Shown piece by piece: positions 25,916-34,212 of a stretch of DNA of 64,000 nt (positions are counted from its first letter, which is position 1; every line of letters begins with the position of its first letter). Made by a program: the position numbers and the translations under genes. Below the pieces are notes generated by a model, which saw only the letters and a list, made by a program, of their open reading frames with translations, searched no databases and had not been told where the DNA came from. The DNA is taken from the NCBI GenBank assembly GCA_963740765.1, contig CAVUFN010000001.1:62001-126000 (forward strand), in the 5' to 3' direction. Source of the DNA: DATLGB01 sp963740765 (GTDB lineage: Bacteria; Actinomycetota; Thermoleophilia; Solirubrobacterales; Solirubrobacteraceae).

Positions 25916-28162
25916 GTGGTCATGACCGTCGGGCGGGGATGGATCGGGTTGCTCGCAGCCTCAGTGCTGATCGTGCTGAGTTCCGCGCCTGCCCAGGCGA
26001 GAAAGCGTACGGGAACGCTGACCGTGCGAGTGGCCGGCTTGCCTAGCCATCAGCGCTCAGCCGTGCGCGTCACGGCCCACGGTCGGACCCGGCACCTCAA
26101 GCGGTCGCGGACTCGCGTGCGCCTGCGTGCGGGGCGCGTGGTCATCAAGGTGGGCCGCGTCCTTCTGCGCCGCGCTGGGGGTTCAGTCAAGAAGGGAGCC
26201 GTTGCGTCCTCCTCGAATCCGCGTCGCTCCTTCAAGCTCCGCGCTCGCAAGAGCCGACGGGTGCAGATCGACTACGACACGATCATCAACCCGGGGGTGC
26301 GCAGGTTGCCGGCCGGCGCCGCCGTCGCCGGCGCGCCCGACAACCCGACCGGCTTGTCGCTGCCGGCGGGCTCAGCTGGGAGCCTGAAAGTCGGAGGAGT
26401 GCTGACCAGCGGTCCGACGCCGGCGCTGCCGTTCGGTCTGCTCCATCGCATCGTGGCCGTGCAGCCCACCGGGGCGGCGGTCAACGTTGCGCTCGAGCCT
26501 GCCGAGATCACCGACGCCTTCCCGAAGCTCGCCTATGCGGGCGATGCCGGTCCGGTCGCTCAGATCGCCGCAAGCACCAACATCTTCACGGCGGAGTTGC
26601 AGGCCTCCAGAAACTGCTCGCTCGGGTTTGGAACCGGATCCATCCTGCCGGTGTTCAGGGTGGCCAATTTTCGCCCGGAGATCGACATCGACGCGACCCC
26701 CTGGGGCGGGGCCATCCACGCGGACGTGCTGGCTTCCATGCATCTGACGCTGGGCTTCACCGCGACTTCGACTCAGGTGGCGACCTGCGAGCTCGAGGGC
26801 AACCCCATCACGGCGGTGGGCGTCATCCCCATCGGACCGGCCCTTGTGCCCATCTACTTCACCGTGCCGCTGAAGGCCACGGCCCGCCTGCAGGCCAACA
26901 CTGCCACCGTGCGGACCTGGTCGTTCAAGACCAAGCTCGGCGCCAGGATGGCCCGCCAGGGCATTGGCCTGACCCCTCGGGCCGTGTACGAGCACGGCCC
27001 GGTCAAGACCACCTCCACCGGGACTTCTGAGTCCACCTACACGCTGGGCGTGTCGGCGGGTGCAGAGCTCGGGCTCGGACTGCCGCGCATCGCCAACATC
27101 CACGCGGGGCTCGGGACCGACTTGACCTTCACCCGCCAGGAGACCCGCTGCGACCTGGACTGGAACATCGGCTCGCTGTCGGCAGGCGGTCAAGTCGGGC
27201 CGTTGAAGATCTCGACCCCCAGCTACACGCCGGTCAAGCTGCACCTGTGGGACGGGTGCAAGGGCGGCCCGCAACAGCCGCCGCCCTCCTCGGCACCGAC
27301 CATCGTCTCGCGCCTAGAGCCTGTCACCGCCGACGCCAAGCTCGCGCCGGGCTTCTCCGTCGGAGAGTCGGTCTCCAGCGGCGAGTGTCATGAGGGCAGC
27401 GACGTCGGCCAGGCCTACCGCTGCTTTTCAGGCCACGGGGTCTACGACCCGTGCTACGCGATCGCTGAGCCCGACACCGGAGACGGCGTCGGCGTTGTTT
27501 GCATCCGGTCGCCCTTCAGCAAGGAGCTGTTCCAGATCGAGGAGGCCACCGGCCTCGGGCGCATCGAGCCCAACGGCTTCGACGAGCCCAACGGCCTGGA
27601 GCTCGCAAACGGCCTCGAGTGCCAGCAGGCCCAAGGTGCTCACGGCGCCACGAAGGACGGACGGGTCATCGACTACGGCTGCGACGACGGAAAGACCGTG
27701 GTCCTGCGAGGCCTGCACAAGGACAACCCCACGTGGACAGCGGACCTGGCCACCTACGACGCGCAGTACAACGCCACCAAGAGCGGATCCGTGGCCATCA
27801 AGGAGGCGGTGCTGATCCGCCACGAGATCCCGCCGGCCAACCGTCCGGTCACCGACGCCGGCGACGCCACCGTGGACGAGCTCTCCACCAACGCCCGCCT
27901 GCATCACGAGGTGGACTGCGGCGCAGACAGCACTCGCGTCAACGTCTCCTGGGAGGAGCAGGTCTACAGCAGCGGCGCGCCGTGCTACGAGTCCAGTCTC
28001 ATCATCACCGAGTGGGACAACAACTCAGATCTCGAGCCGGGCTGGTCCTGCGAAAGCTCAGACAACGACAGCGTCCTGTGCCAGAAGGACGTCACGCTGG
28101 ACACCACGGACGCTCCGCGCTTCTTCCAGTCCACCCACCTGCGGGCCTTCGCGATCTACTAG
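25916..28162 (+). CDS. Large secreted protein of unknown function
   Basis: The 748-residue product (GTG; an ATG two codons later is equally possible) has a signal peptide (GWIGLLAASVLIVLSSAPAQA), then a strongly basic stretch (about 30-115), then a region beginning INPGVRRLPAGAAV and SGPTPALPFGLLHRIVAV. This region and the following cysteine-containing beta-rich part parallel the RCC1 protein at 8333. After a Pro-rich linker (QQPPPSSAP, about 455) comes a C-terminal domain with VGQAYRCFSGHGVYDPCYAI and VVCIRSPF, a cysteine pattern I recall from other actinobacterial exported proteins. GC and codon use look less extreme than in neighbouring core genes. It is flanked by the paired palindromes. 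Confidence 0.75.
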   Translation: MVMTVGRGWIGLLAASVLIVLSSAPAQARKRTGTLTVRVAGLPSHQRSAVRVTAHGRTRHLKRSRTRVRLRAGRVVIKVGRVLLRRAGGSVKKGAVASSSNPRRSFKLRARKSRRVQIDYDTIINPGVRRLPAGAAVAGAPDNPTGLSLPAGSAGSLKVGGVLTSGPTPALPFGLLHRIVAVQPTGAAVNVALEPAEITDAFPKLAYAGDAGPVAQIAASTNIFTAELQASRNCSLGFGTGSILPVFRVANFRPEIDIDATPWGGAIHADVLASMHLTLGFTATSTQVATCELEGNPITAVGVIPIGPALVPIYFTVPLKATARLQANTATVRTWSFKTKLGARMARQGIGLTPRAVYEHGPVKTTSTGTSESTYTLGVSAGAELGLGLPRIANIHAGLGTDLTFTRQETRCDLDWNIGSLSAGGQVGPLKISTPSYTPVKLHLWDGCKGGPQQPPPSSAPTIVSRLEPVTADAKLAPGFSVGESVSSGECHEGSDVGQAYRCFSGHGVYDPCYAIAEPDTGDGVGVVCIRSPFSKELFQIEEATGLGRIEPNGFDEPNGLELANGLECQQAQGAHGATKDGRVIDYGCDDGKTVVLRGLHKDNPTWTADLATYDAQYNATKSGSVAIKEAVLIRHEIPPANRPVTDAGDATVDELSTNARLHHEVDCGADSTRVNVSWEEQVYSSGAPCYESSLIITEWDNNSDLEPGWSCESSDNDSVLCQKDVTLDTTDAPRFFQSTHLRAFAIY

Positions 28163-28280
28163 AACCTCAGCCGCTCCAACCCTGTAGACGCCAGCTTGGC
28201 GCCGGCGACGTTGCTGCATGTAGCGCTAACGCGAGACGCGGCTGTTGCTTTCGCTGAAACACAGTCCGGGGATCAACCGA

Positions 28281-28298
28281 TTGGCTCATCTCAGCCAA
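28281..28298. repeat. Small hairpin TTGGCT / AGCCAA
   Basis: Six paired bases with a 6-nt loop (CATCTC) lie in the 215-bp gap between the secreted protein and the HNH gene. It may serve as a weak terminator for the former. The rest of this gap shows only the second palindrome. Confidence 0.4.
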
Positions 28299-28326
28299 CT
28301 GTCGGAGCGGTGGCGGCGTCGGCGGC

Positions 28327-28344
28327 GCGGTTCACGTGAACCGC
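28327..28344. repeat. 18-bp perfect palindrome, copy 2
   Basis: Identical to the copy at 25567-25584 (GCGGTTCACGTGAACCGC). It lies 33 bp before the GTG of the DUF222/HNH gene, in a position suitable for an operator of that gene; flanking bases differ from copy 1, so only the palindrome is conserved. Confidence 0.85.
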
Positions 28345-28377
28345 ATTTCCGTCCGACTCACATGAGAACATGCGTTC

Positions 28378-29532
28378 GTGTTGAAGGAGGCTCGCGATCT
28401 TGAAGACATCCGCCGGCGGATCGTCTGGCTCGAGTTCCGTGAGCGCTCGCGGATGGCGGAGTGGCTGGACCTGGTGGCTGAGTTCGACCGCCGGGAGGGC
28501 TGGGCCGGATCGCGGTTCCGCTCGACCGCCGAGTGGCTGGGCTTCGAGTGCAGGTTGACGGCGCGCACCGCTCGCGATCATGTGCGCGTCGCGCGGCGGC
28601 TTCGCGAGTGGCCGAGGGTCGCCGAAGCGCTGGGCACCGGGTTGGTGTCGTACTCACAGGTGCGGGCGATGTCGCGCGCGAGCGTCGACGAGGACGAGGT
28701 GGAGCTGCTGCGAATCGCGCGGACGTCGTCGGTGCGTCAGCTTGAGCAGCACGTCCGGTCCCTCCGTTCGGCTCCTTCAGCGGACTTGGCTATAGCCCGG
28801 GCTGGGCATCAACGCCGAACGCTGAAGTGGTTCTGGGACGACGAGGACGGGTCGCTGGCGTTCTTCGGGCGGCTGTCGGCGACCGATGGCCAGGCGTTCG
28901 TCGAGGCAGTGGAGACCGCTGTGCAGATCGTGGGTAGCGACCCGTTCGTCGACGCCGAGACCGGCGAGGTCCTGGACGCGCCCGTGCCCCTCGGCGCCCG
29001 CCGTGCGGACGCGCTGGCAGAGATCGCGCGGAGCGGCGCACCGCGCACGCATCTCGTTCTGCATGCCGATGCGGATGCCCTCGCCTGTACGGCGGGGAGC
29101 GACGAGCCGCGTGGCGGGAACGTCTGCTTTCTGCGTGACGGGCCGGCGATCCCGTCGGAGCTTGCCCGTCGTCTCACCTGCGACTGCGACGTCTCCCTGA
29201 ATGACCGGTTGAACCTCGGCCGCAGTCAGCGCGTGGTCTCACCTGGGTTGCGGCGAGCGCTGGAACACCGTGATGGCCGGGTCTGCTCGATGCCAGGCTG
29301 CGATCGCGCCCACGGCCTGCACGCCCATCACATCCGGCACTGGAGCCAGGGCGGTCAGACCGACCTCGACAACCTCACGCTGTTCTGTGAGCAGCACCAC
29401 CGCCTCGTTCACGACGACGGCTGGCGGCTGCGGCGCCGTCGCGACGGAGCGCTCTCAATCCGCGACGGCAACGGCCACGACGTCCTCCCGCTTCCCGCTC
29501 GGGCCTCGCCGGGCGAGCTGATCGCGGCCTGA
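28378..29532 (+). CDS. DUF222-type HNH endonuclease (13E12-repeat family)
   Basis: The 384-residue protein has the N-terminal helical DUF222 region (about 1-240) and a C-terminal HNH nuclease (about 295-345): a CxxxxC pair in VCSMPGCDRAH, then LHAHHIRHWSQGG, DLDNLTLFC and HHRLVH. This is the 13E12-repeat family, abundant and repeated in actinobacterial genomes and, in mycobacteria, associated with REP13E12 elements used as phage integration sites. The GTG at 28378 is used; GAACAT ends 6 nt before it as a possible -10 box. It appears intact. The palindrome directly upstream and the repeat-rich surroundings suggest a mobile or self-regulated element. Confidence 0.88.
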   Translation: MLKEARDLEDIRRRIVWLEFRERSRMAEWLDLVAEFDRREGWAGSRFRSTAEWLGFECRLTARTARDHVRVARRLREWPRVAEALGTGLVSYSQVRAMSRASVDEDEVELLRIARTSSVRQLEQHVRSLRSAPSADLAIARAGHQRRTLKWFWDDEDGSLAFFGRLSATDGQAFVEAVETAVQIVGSDPFVDAETGEVLDAPVPLGARRADALAEIARSGAPRTHLVLHADADALACTAGSDEPRGGNVCFLRDGPAIPSELARRLTCDCDVSLNDRLNLGRSQRVVSPGLRRALEHRDGRVCSMPGCDRAHGLHAHHIRHWSQGGQTDLDNLTLFCEQHHRLVHDDGWRLRRRRDGALSIRDGNGHDVLPLPARASPGELIAA

Positions 29533-29644
29533 TGCGGCGCGTCTTCGGCGCGACTGTGGGTGGATGCACCCGGACTGGCTCGGAAGCCCGTCGAGCATTC
29601 GCCGGACCGCGCAAGTGGTGTGGCGACGCGCCAGATTGGGGATC

Positions 29645-30547
29645 ATGGGTCTCATGAGAGGGTGGCTCGGGGTCTTGGTGGTGGCGTGCGCGCTGATCGT
29701 GCCGGCGGGCGCCCACGGCGCTGAACCCGTCAACGTCCCCTGGACGACGTACCTGCCCGCGCTGCCGTCGCCGAACGGGAACACGGGTGGCCCCCAGCCG
29801 CGGTGCAAGACCGGGAGGCTGAAGTGCGTCCGGGAGACGATCGGCCGGTTGGCGGCCCGGGAGCGGCACTTCGGCTGCGACCACCGGGCCGTGTTCGCGA
29901 CGACGTACAAGACGCTCACGCGGGTGATGCTGCGCACCATGAAGGCGGACCCGACGTTCTTCCACGACCAGCGCGGAATCGTCTATCAGGTGGCGCTGTT
30001 CAGTGACATCTACTTCCGGACGCTCGCGCGCTACCGGCAGGGCAAGCCCGTGGACGAGGCGTGGAAGATCGCCCTGGACGCAACGCAGAGCGGTGACCTG
30101 CAGGGCGCGGGGGACATGCTGCTCGGGATCAACGCCCACGTGCAGAACGACATGCCGTTCATGCTGGCGGCGATCACGCTGCGCAATGCGAAGGGGCGCT
30201 CGCGCAAGGACGACCACGACGCGGAGAACGTCATCCTCGACGACGCGTTCGACGAGGTCTCTGCCGAGGTCGGCCGCCGCTACGACCCGCTGGCCACGAC
30301 GATCCTGATCGGCGGCGCGCCGGTGACCGACGTCTTCGGCGCGGAGCTCGTCAAGGGGTGGCGAGAGGGCGTCTGGCGCAACGCCGAGCGGCTCGTGAAC
30401 GCCAGGTCGGACGCGGAGCGCGCCCAGGTGGCCGAATCCATCCACGCTCAGGCCGCGCTCACGGCGCAGTCCATCCTGGCCGGCGCCCAGATGCCACCGG
30501 GCTACCGCGCCACGCGCGACGCCTACTGCGCGCAGCAGGCCGGCTGA
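29645..30547 (+). CDS. Exported DUF5995-family protein
   Basis: The 300-residue protein from the ATG at 29645 begins with a signal peptide (MGLMRGWLGVLVVACALIVP, cleavage after AHG-A). The mature part is helical, with FATTYKTLTRVML, FFHDQRGIVYQVALFSDIYFR and DMLLGINAHVQNDMPF, which match DUF5995 proteins of actinobacteria. The function is unknown. The histidines and aspartates in HDQR, GINAHVQND and DDHD could bind a metal, but this is speculation. The frame extends upstream to 29564, adding residues before the signal peptide that make no sense for export. The gap 29533-29644 shows nothing else. Confidence 0.75.
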   Translation: MGLMRGWLGVLVVACALIVPAGAHGAEPVNVPWTTYLPALPSPNGNTGGPQPRCKTGRLKCVRETIGRLAARERHFGCDHRAVFATTYKTLTRVMLRTMKADPTFFHDQRGIVYQVALFSDIYFRTLARYRQGKPVDEAWKIALDATQSGDLQGAGDMLLGINAHVQNDMPFMLAAITLRNAKGRSRKDDHDAENVILDDAFDEVSAEVGRRYDPLATTILIGGAPVTDVFGAELVKGWREGVWRNAERLVNARSDAERAQVAESIHAQAALTAQSILAGAQMPPGYRATRDAYCAQQAG

Positions 30548-30586
30548 CCACTCGCCCGCGGCCCGGAAGGACTGGGCCAGGCCGAC

Positions 30587-30613
30587 GTCCGGCCAGCACG
30601 TGTCAGGCCGGAC
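30587..30613 (+). terminator. Hairpin between the DUF5995 gene and rsmB
   Basis: GTCCGGCC (30587-30594) and GGCCGGAC (30606-30613) form a perfect 8-bp stem with an 11-nt loop. There is no T-run. It directly precedes the TAGCCT box of rsmB. Confidence 0.5.
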
Positions 30614-30614
30614 C

Positions 30615-30620
30615 TAGCCT
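30615..30620 (+). promoter_or_regulatory. Leaderless -10 box of rsmB (TAGCCT)
   Basis: It ends 3 nt before the ATG at 30624 but 6 nt before the next codon, GTG at 30627, so the second codon may be the true start. Confidence 0.5.
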
Positions 30621-30623
30621 CGG

Positions 30624-31922
30624 ATGGTGCCCACGCTGACCGTCTCACCCGCCCGCGCGGTCGCGTTCCGCGTGCTGGAGCGGGTGTTCGACGACGGCGC
30701 CTGGGCCGACCGGGCCCTGGTGGCCGAGGCGCGCCGGGCCAACCTGGACCGGCGCGACCGCGGGCTGGCCACCCAACTCGCCTACGGGTCCGTCCAGCGG
30801 GTCGCGACGCTCGACCACCTGATCCGGATCTTCGCCGATCGCCCGGCCGGCAAGCTCGACCCGCCGCTGCGCGCTGCGCTGCGGCTCGGGCTCTACCAGC
30901 TGGCCTTTCTCGAGCGCGTGCCCGACCACGCCGCCGTGGCCGAGTCCGTGGAGCTGGCCAAGGAGCGCGCCCCGCGCGGTGCCGGCCTCGTCAACGCGGT
31001 CCTGCGCCGCGGCGCGCGGGAGGCCAGGCAGGTCGTCGAGGCCCTCCCGGACCGCACCCCCGAGGAGGCCGCGCTCAGGCACAGCCATCCCGCCTGGATC
31101 GCCCGGCTCTGGTGGGACCGGTTCGGCGCCGACACCGCCCGCGCGCTGATGGAGGCGGGGAACCGTGCGCCCGAGGCGGTCCTGCGCGCGAACACGCTGA
31201 AGACGACCGCGGACGACCTCAAGGCCCAACTCCCCGTCGAGAGCCACTGTGCCCCCGGCCTGCCCGACGCCCTCGTCCTCGACGGCCCGTTCGACGCCCA
31301 CGAGCACGGGCTGCACGCCGAGGGCCACTACATGCCGCAGTCGCGGGCCGCCCAGGCCGTCGCCCGCATCGTCGACCCGCAGCCCGGCGACCGTGTTCTC
31401 GACCTGTGCGCCGCGCCCGGAGGCAAGACCACGCACCTCGCCGCGCTCGGCGCGCACGTCACCGCGATCGAGAAGGACGCGACCCGCGCCGAGCACCTGC
31501 GCGCGACGACCAAGCGCATGGGCGCGGAGGTCGAGGTCGTCGTCGACGACGCCCGCAACGTCCGGGGCGAGTATGACCGCGTGCTGGTCGATCCGCCCTG
31601 CACGGACCTCGGGACGCTCGCCCTCCGGCCCGACGCCCGCTGGCGCAAGCATGCGACCGACCCGGAGCGGATCGCCAAGCTCCAGCGCGAGATCCTCGAA
31701 GCCGGCGCGGGCTGCGTGAAGCCCGGCGGCGTGCTGGTCTACTCGACCTGCACGATCTCCCCACTGGAGAACGAGGGTCAGCTCGAGGGCTTCGAAGTCG
31801 ACCCCTGGCGACCATCCGACCTCCCCGCATGGGACCATCCGTCCGTGACCGGCGTGACGCAGACCCTCCCGCACCGCGACGGCACCGACGGATTCTTCAT
31901 CGCGAGACTTTCCCGTGGCTGA
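30624..31922 (+). CDS. rsmB: 16S rRNA (cytosine967-C5)-methyltransferase
   Basis: The 432-residue protein has an N-terminal NusB-like RNA-binding domain (ARAVAFRVLERVFDDGAWADRAL...AYGSVQR) and a C-terminal SAM methyltransferase domain with VLDLCAAPGGKTTHLA. The catalytic cysteines are in DPPCTDLGTL and YSTCTISPLENE, as in RNA m5C methyltransferases. It methylates C967 of 16S rRNA. The GTG one codon downstream fits the promoter spacing better. Its last 8 bp overlap the zinc-ribbon gene. Confidence 0.93.
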   Translation: MVPTLTVSPARAVAFRVLERVFDDGAWADRALVAEARRANLDRRDRGLATQLAYGSVQRVATLDHLIRIFADRPAGKLDPPLRAALRLGLYQLAFLERVPDHAAVAESVELAKERAPRGAGLVNAVLRRGAREARQVVEALPDRTPEEAALRHSHPAWIARLWWDRFGADTARALMEAGNRAPEAVLRANTLKTTADDLKAQLPVESHCAPGLPDALVLDGPFDAHEHGLHAEGHYMPQSRAAQAVARIVDPQPGDRVLDLCAAPGGKTTHLAALGAHVTAIEKDATRAEHLRATTKRMGAEVEVVVDDARNVRGEYDRVLVDPPCTDLGTLALRPDARWRKHATDPERIAKLQREILEAGAGCVKPGGVLVYSTCTISPLENEGQLEGFEVDPWRPSDLPAWDHPSVTGVTQTLPHRDGTDGFFIARLSRG

Positions 31923-32142
31923 GGAGCCCGTCGACCTCGGACCCGTGTGCCCGAGCTGCAACGAGCCGTGGCTGCGGCCCACGAACCTGCCGGGCCGCTA
32001 CCGCTGCGTCAACTGCCTGACGCGTTTCGAGCTGCGTTCCGTGTGCCCCGACTGCGGGGAGCACAGCACCATCGTGCGGATGTCGAACACGGCCCTCTAC
32101 CAGTGCAACCACTGCGGCTCGCCGATGCTGGTGCCGGTATGA
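31915..32142 (+). CDS. Small double zinc-ribbon protein
   Basis: The 75-residue protein consists of two zinc ribbons built from four CxxC pairs: CPSC and CVNC, then CPDC and CNHC. The arrangement resembles the YfgJ-like family. It overlaps rsmB by 8 bp at a GTG start and rpe by 4 bp, so it is made together with an rRNA methyltransferase and a pentose-phosphate enzyme. An RNA- or ribosome-related role is conceivable but not shown. Confidence 0.75.
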   Translation: MAEEPVDLGPVCPSCNEPWLRPTNLPGRYRCVNCLTRFELRSVCPDCGEHSTIVRMSNTALYQCNHCGSPMLVPV

Positions 32143-32795
32143 CCTGGACCGGCGTCGCCCCCTCCATCCTGTCCGCCGACTTCGCCCGCCTGGGCGAGCA
32201 GGTCGCCCAGGTCCTCGACGCGGGTGCGACCGTCATCCACGTCGACGTGATGGACGGCCACTTCGTCCCGCCCATCACGATGGGCCCGCTCGTTGTCGAG
32301 GCGCTCGCCGAGCAGGTCCACGCGAAGCATGCCGTCCTCGACGTCCACCTGATGATCGACCGTCCCGAGCGCCAGATCCAGGCGTTCGCGGACGCCGGTG
32401 CCGACGGCATCACGTTCCACGTGGAAGCGACGCCTCACGTCCACTACACCGTGCAGCACATCAAGGAAGCGGGCTGCCGCGCCGGCCTGGCGCTCAACCC
32501 CGGCACGCCGCACACCGCCGTGGTCGAGCTCGAGGACGACCTCGACCTCGTCCTCTGCATGACCGTCAACCCCGGCTGGGGCGGTCAGCCGTTCATCGAG
32601 CGCTCGCCCGACAAGCTGCGCCGCCTCCGGGACGTGCTGCCCACCGACGTCGTGCTCGAGGTCGACGGCGGCATCGGCCCGGACACCGCCGCTGCGTGCG
32701 CGGAAGCCGGCGCGACGCTCTTCGTCGCCGGCTCGGCGGTCTTCGGCGAGGACGACCCCGCCGCCGCCGTCGCGGCTATCGCTGCGCGGCTTTGA
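32139..32795 (+). CDS. rpe: Ribulose-phosphate 3-epimerase
   Basis: The 218-residue TIM-barrel enzyme interconverts ribulose 5-phosphate and xylulose 5-phosphate. Signatures are APSILSADFARLGEQV, HVDVMDGHFVPPITMGP (catalytic Asp and metal ligands), VHLMIDRPE, CMTVNPGWGGQPFI and EVDGGIG. Length is normal. The ATG overlaps the zinc-ribbon stop. The 3' end overlaps the convergent last MCE gene by 20 bp. Confidence 0.96.
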   Translation: MTWTGVAPSILSADFARLGEQVAQVLDAGATVIHVDVMDGHFVPPITMGPLVVEALAEQVHAKHAVLDVHLMIDRPERQIQAFADAGADGITFHVEATPHVHYTVQHIKEAGCRAGLALNPGTPHTAVVELEDDLDLVLCMTVNPGWGGQPFIERSPDKLRRLRDVLPTDVVLEVDGGIGPDTAAACAEAGATLFVAGSAVFGEDDPAAAVAAIAARL

Positions 32796-34212
32796 AGTCC
32801 GACTGCAGGACCTGCGGGTAGTGCCCGGCCTTCCCTGAGAAGACCAGGTCGGGCTGGACGATGCAGGCCGGGTCGCCTTCGGTCTGCTTGTGCTCGCCGC
32901 CGGCCGTCGCGCAGTCCCAGTTCGGCAGCGTGAAGAAGCCGTTGCGGTACGTGTCGAGGTTGAGCGCGTCGGGCCCGAAGTAGGTGTTGCCGCGGTTGTC
33001 GGGCGACCGCGTCGGGGTGACGAGCGTCTGCGAGCCCGCCGTGACCAGCTGGGGGAGGACGTGCCCGTTGGCGCCGGGGACGTTGGTCGCCGCCTTCCCC
33101 TGCAGCGCCCAGCCCGGCATCGCGACGAAGTTGGAGACGGTGCCCTGCTGATAGGTCAGCCACTGCAGGATCGGGTTGAGCTGGGCCAGGAACGGGCCCG
33201 TCGCGTCCAGGACCGGACGCAGGCCGCGCAGCACCTTCGACAGCGCCGGCAGGCCCGTCTCGGATGCGCGGATCACCGACGGCAGCGCGGTGAAGAACGT
33301 CTGCAGGTCGGGGGCGGTCCGGCGCAGGTCGCGCAGGGTCGGGCGCAGGTCGACCGCGACCGGGCCGAGGTCGTCGATCAGCGGCTTGGTGTCGACGGAG
33401 AACGTCTCGAGCCGGCGCAGCGTCGTCCGCGACTCGCGCAGGAAGGTCGGGAAGATCTGGATCGAGGTCGCGAGCGCCTCGCGCTGGGACGCGGTCGCCT
33501 GAAGCCACGTCGAGGTGTCGGCGATGACCGCGCGGAACTGGTTCTCGTCGCGCGTGAGCGCCTCGAACACGTTGCCGGTCGAGCGCACCAGGGACTGCAG
33601 TGTGGCGGCGTTGCGGTCGAGCACGGTCAGGAGATCGGCGCCCGAGTCCGCGAAGCCCGCCACGTTGCCCAGCGCCGAGTTGAGGTCCTGACCGCGGCCG
33701 CGGATCGCCTCGGCCGAGTTGGCCTGCCAGCGCTGGAAGTCCTTGCGCGTCTTGGGCGGGAACAGGTCCAGGACCTCGTCGAGCTCGACCGCCGGGGCCA
33801 CGCGGCCGTTGTCGAGCCTGCCGTCCTCGGGGATCTTGCCGGCCTTGGCGTGGCCCAGCGTCATCTCCACGTAGGTCTCGCCGAGCAGCGTCTTCTGGCG
33901 CAGCATCGCCCTCGCGTCCTTGTTGACGGGCGCGTAGGCGCGATCCATCTCGACGGTGGCCAGCGTGCGGTTGCCCGCCGGGTCGAGGACGATCTCGCGG
34001 ACCTGGCCGACGGACACGCCGGCGACGCGGACGTCGGCCTCGTCGGCCAGCGTCGTGGCCTCCGGGAACGAGATCTGGAAGCGGTAGCCCTTCGGCTTGA
34101 GCGGGATGCTCCCGCCGAACGAGAGCCACAGGAACAGGAGCAGGGAGAAGCAGGAGAAGGCGAAGATCACCATCGCCGCCATCTGCCCGCGGGTTGCGCC
34201 GGACGTCTTCAC
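32776..34212 (-). CDS. MCE-family protein, sixth gene of the cluster
   Basis: The 478-residue protein has an N-terminal transmembrane anchor (MVIFAFSCFSLLLFLWLSFGG, about 14-34), the MCE domain (about 42-120: YRFQISFPEATTLADEADVRVAGVSVGQVREI...TLLGETYVEMTLG), then a long helical region predicted to form the tube needle, and a C-terminal part with DYT-less, cysteine-containing ends (ACIVQPD). MCE proteins form hexameric or heterohexameric tubes that carry lipids across the cell envelope. The GTG overlaps the preceding gene by 4 bp. It is the last gene of the operon and convergent with rpe. Confidence 0.9.
   Translation of the reverse strand: MKTSGATRGQMAAMVIFAFSCFSLLLFLWLSFGGSIPLKPKGYRFQISFPEATTLADEADVRVAGVSVGQVREIVLDPAGNRTLATVEMDRAYAPVNKDARAMLRQKTLLGETYVEMTLGHAKAGKIPEDGRLDNGRVAPAVELDEVLDLFPPKTRKDFQRWQANSAEAIRGRGQDLNSALGNVAGFADSGADLLTVLDRNAATLQSLVRSTGNVFEALTRDENQFRAVIADTSTWLQATASQREALATSIQIFPTFLRESRTTLRRLETFSVDTKPLIDDLGPVAVDLRPTLRDLRRTAPDLQTFFTALPSVIRASETGLPALSKVLRGLRPVLDATGPFLAQLNPILQWLTYQQGTVSNFVAMPGWALQGKAATNVPGANGHVLPQLVTAGSQTLVTPTRSPDNRGNTYFGPDALNLDTYRNGFFTLPNWDCATAGGEHKQTEGDPACIVQPDLVFSGKAGHYPQVLQSDFKAAQR

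Noticed and set aside
28291..28581. 96-codon minus-strand frame over the second palindrome
   Set aside because: It is mostly antisense to the DUF222/HNH gene and has no convincing motif.
32418..32435. Palindrome TTCCACGTGGAA with the same CACGTG core as the 18-bp palindromes
   Set aside because: It lies inside rpe coding sequence, differs outside the core, and is explained by codons; not counted as a third copy.
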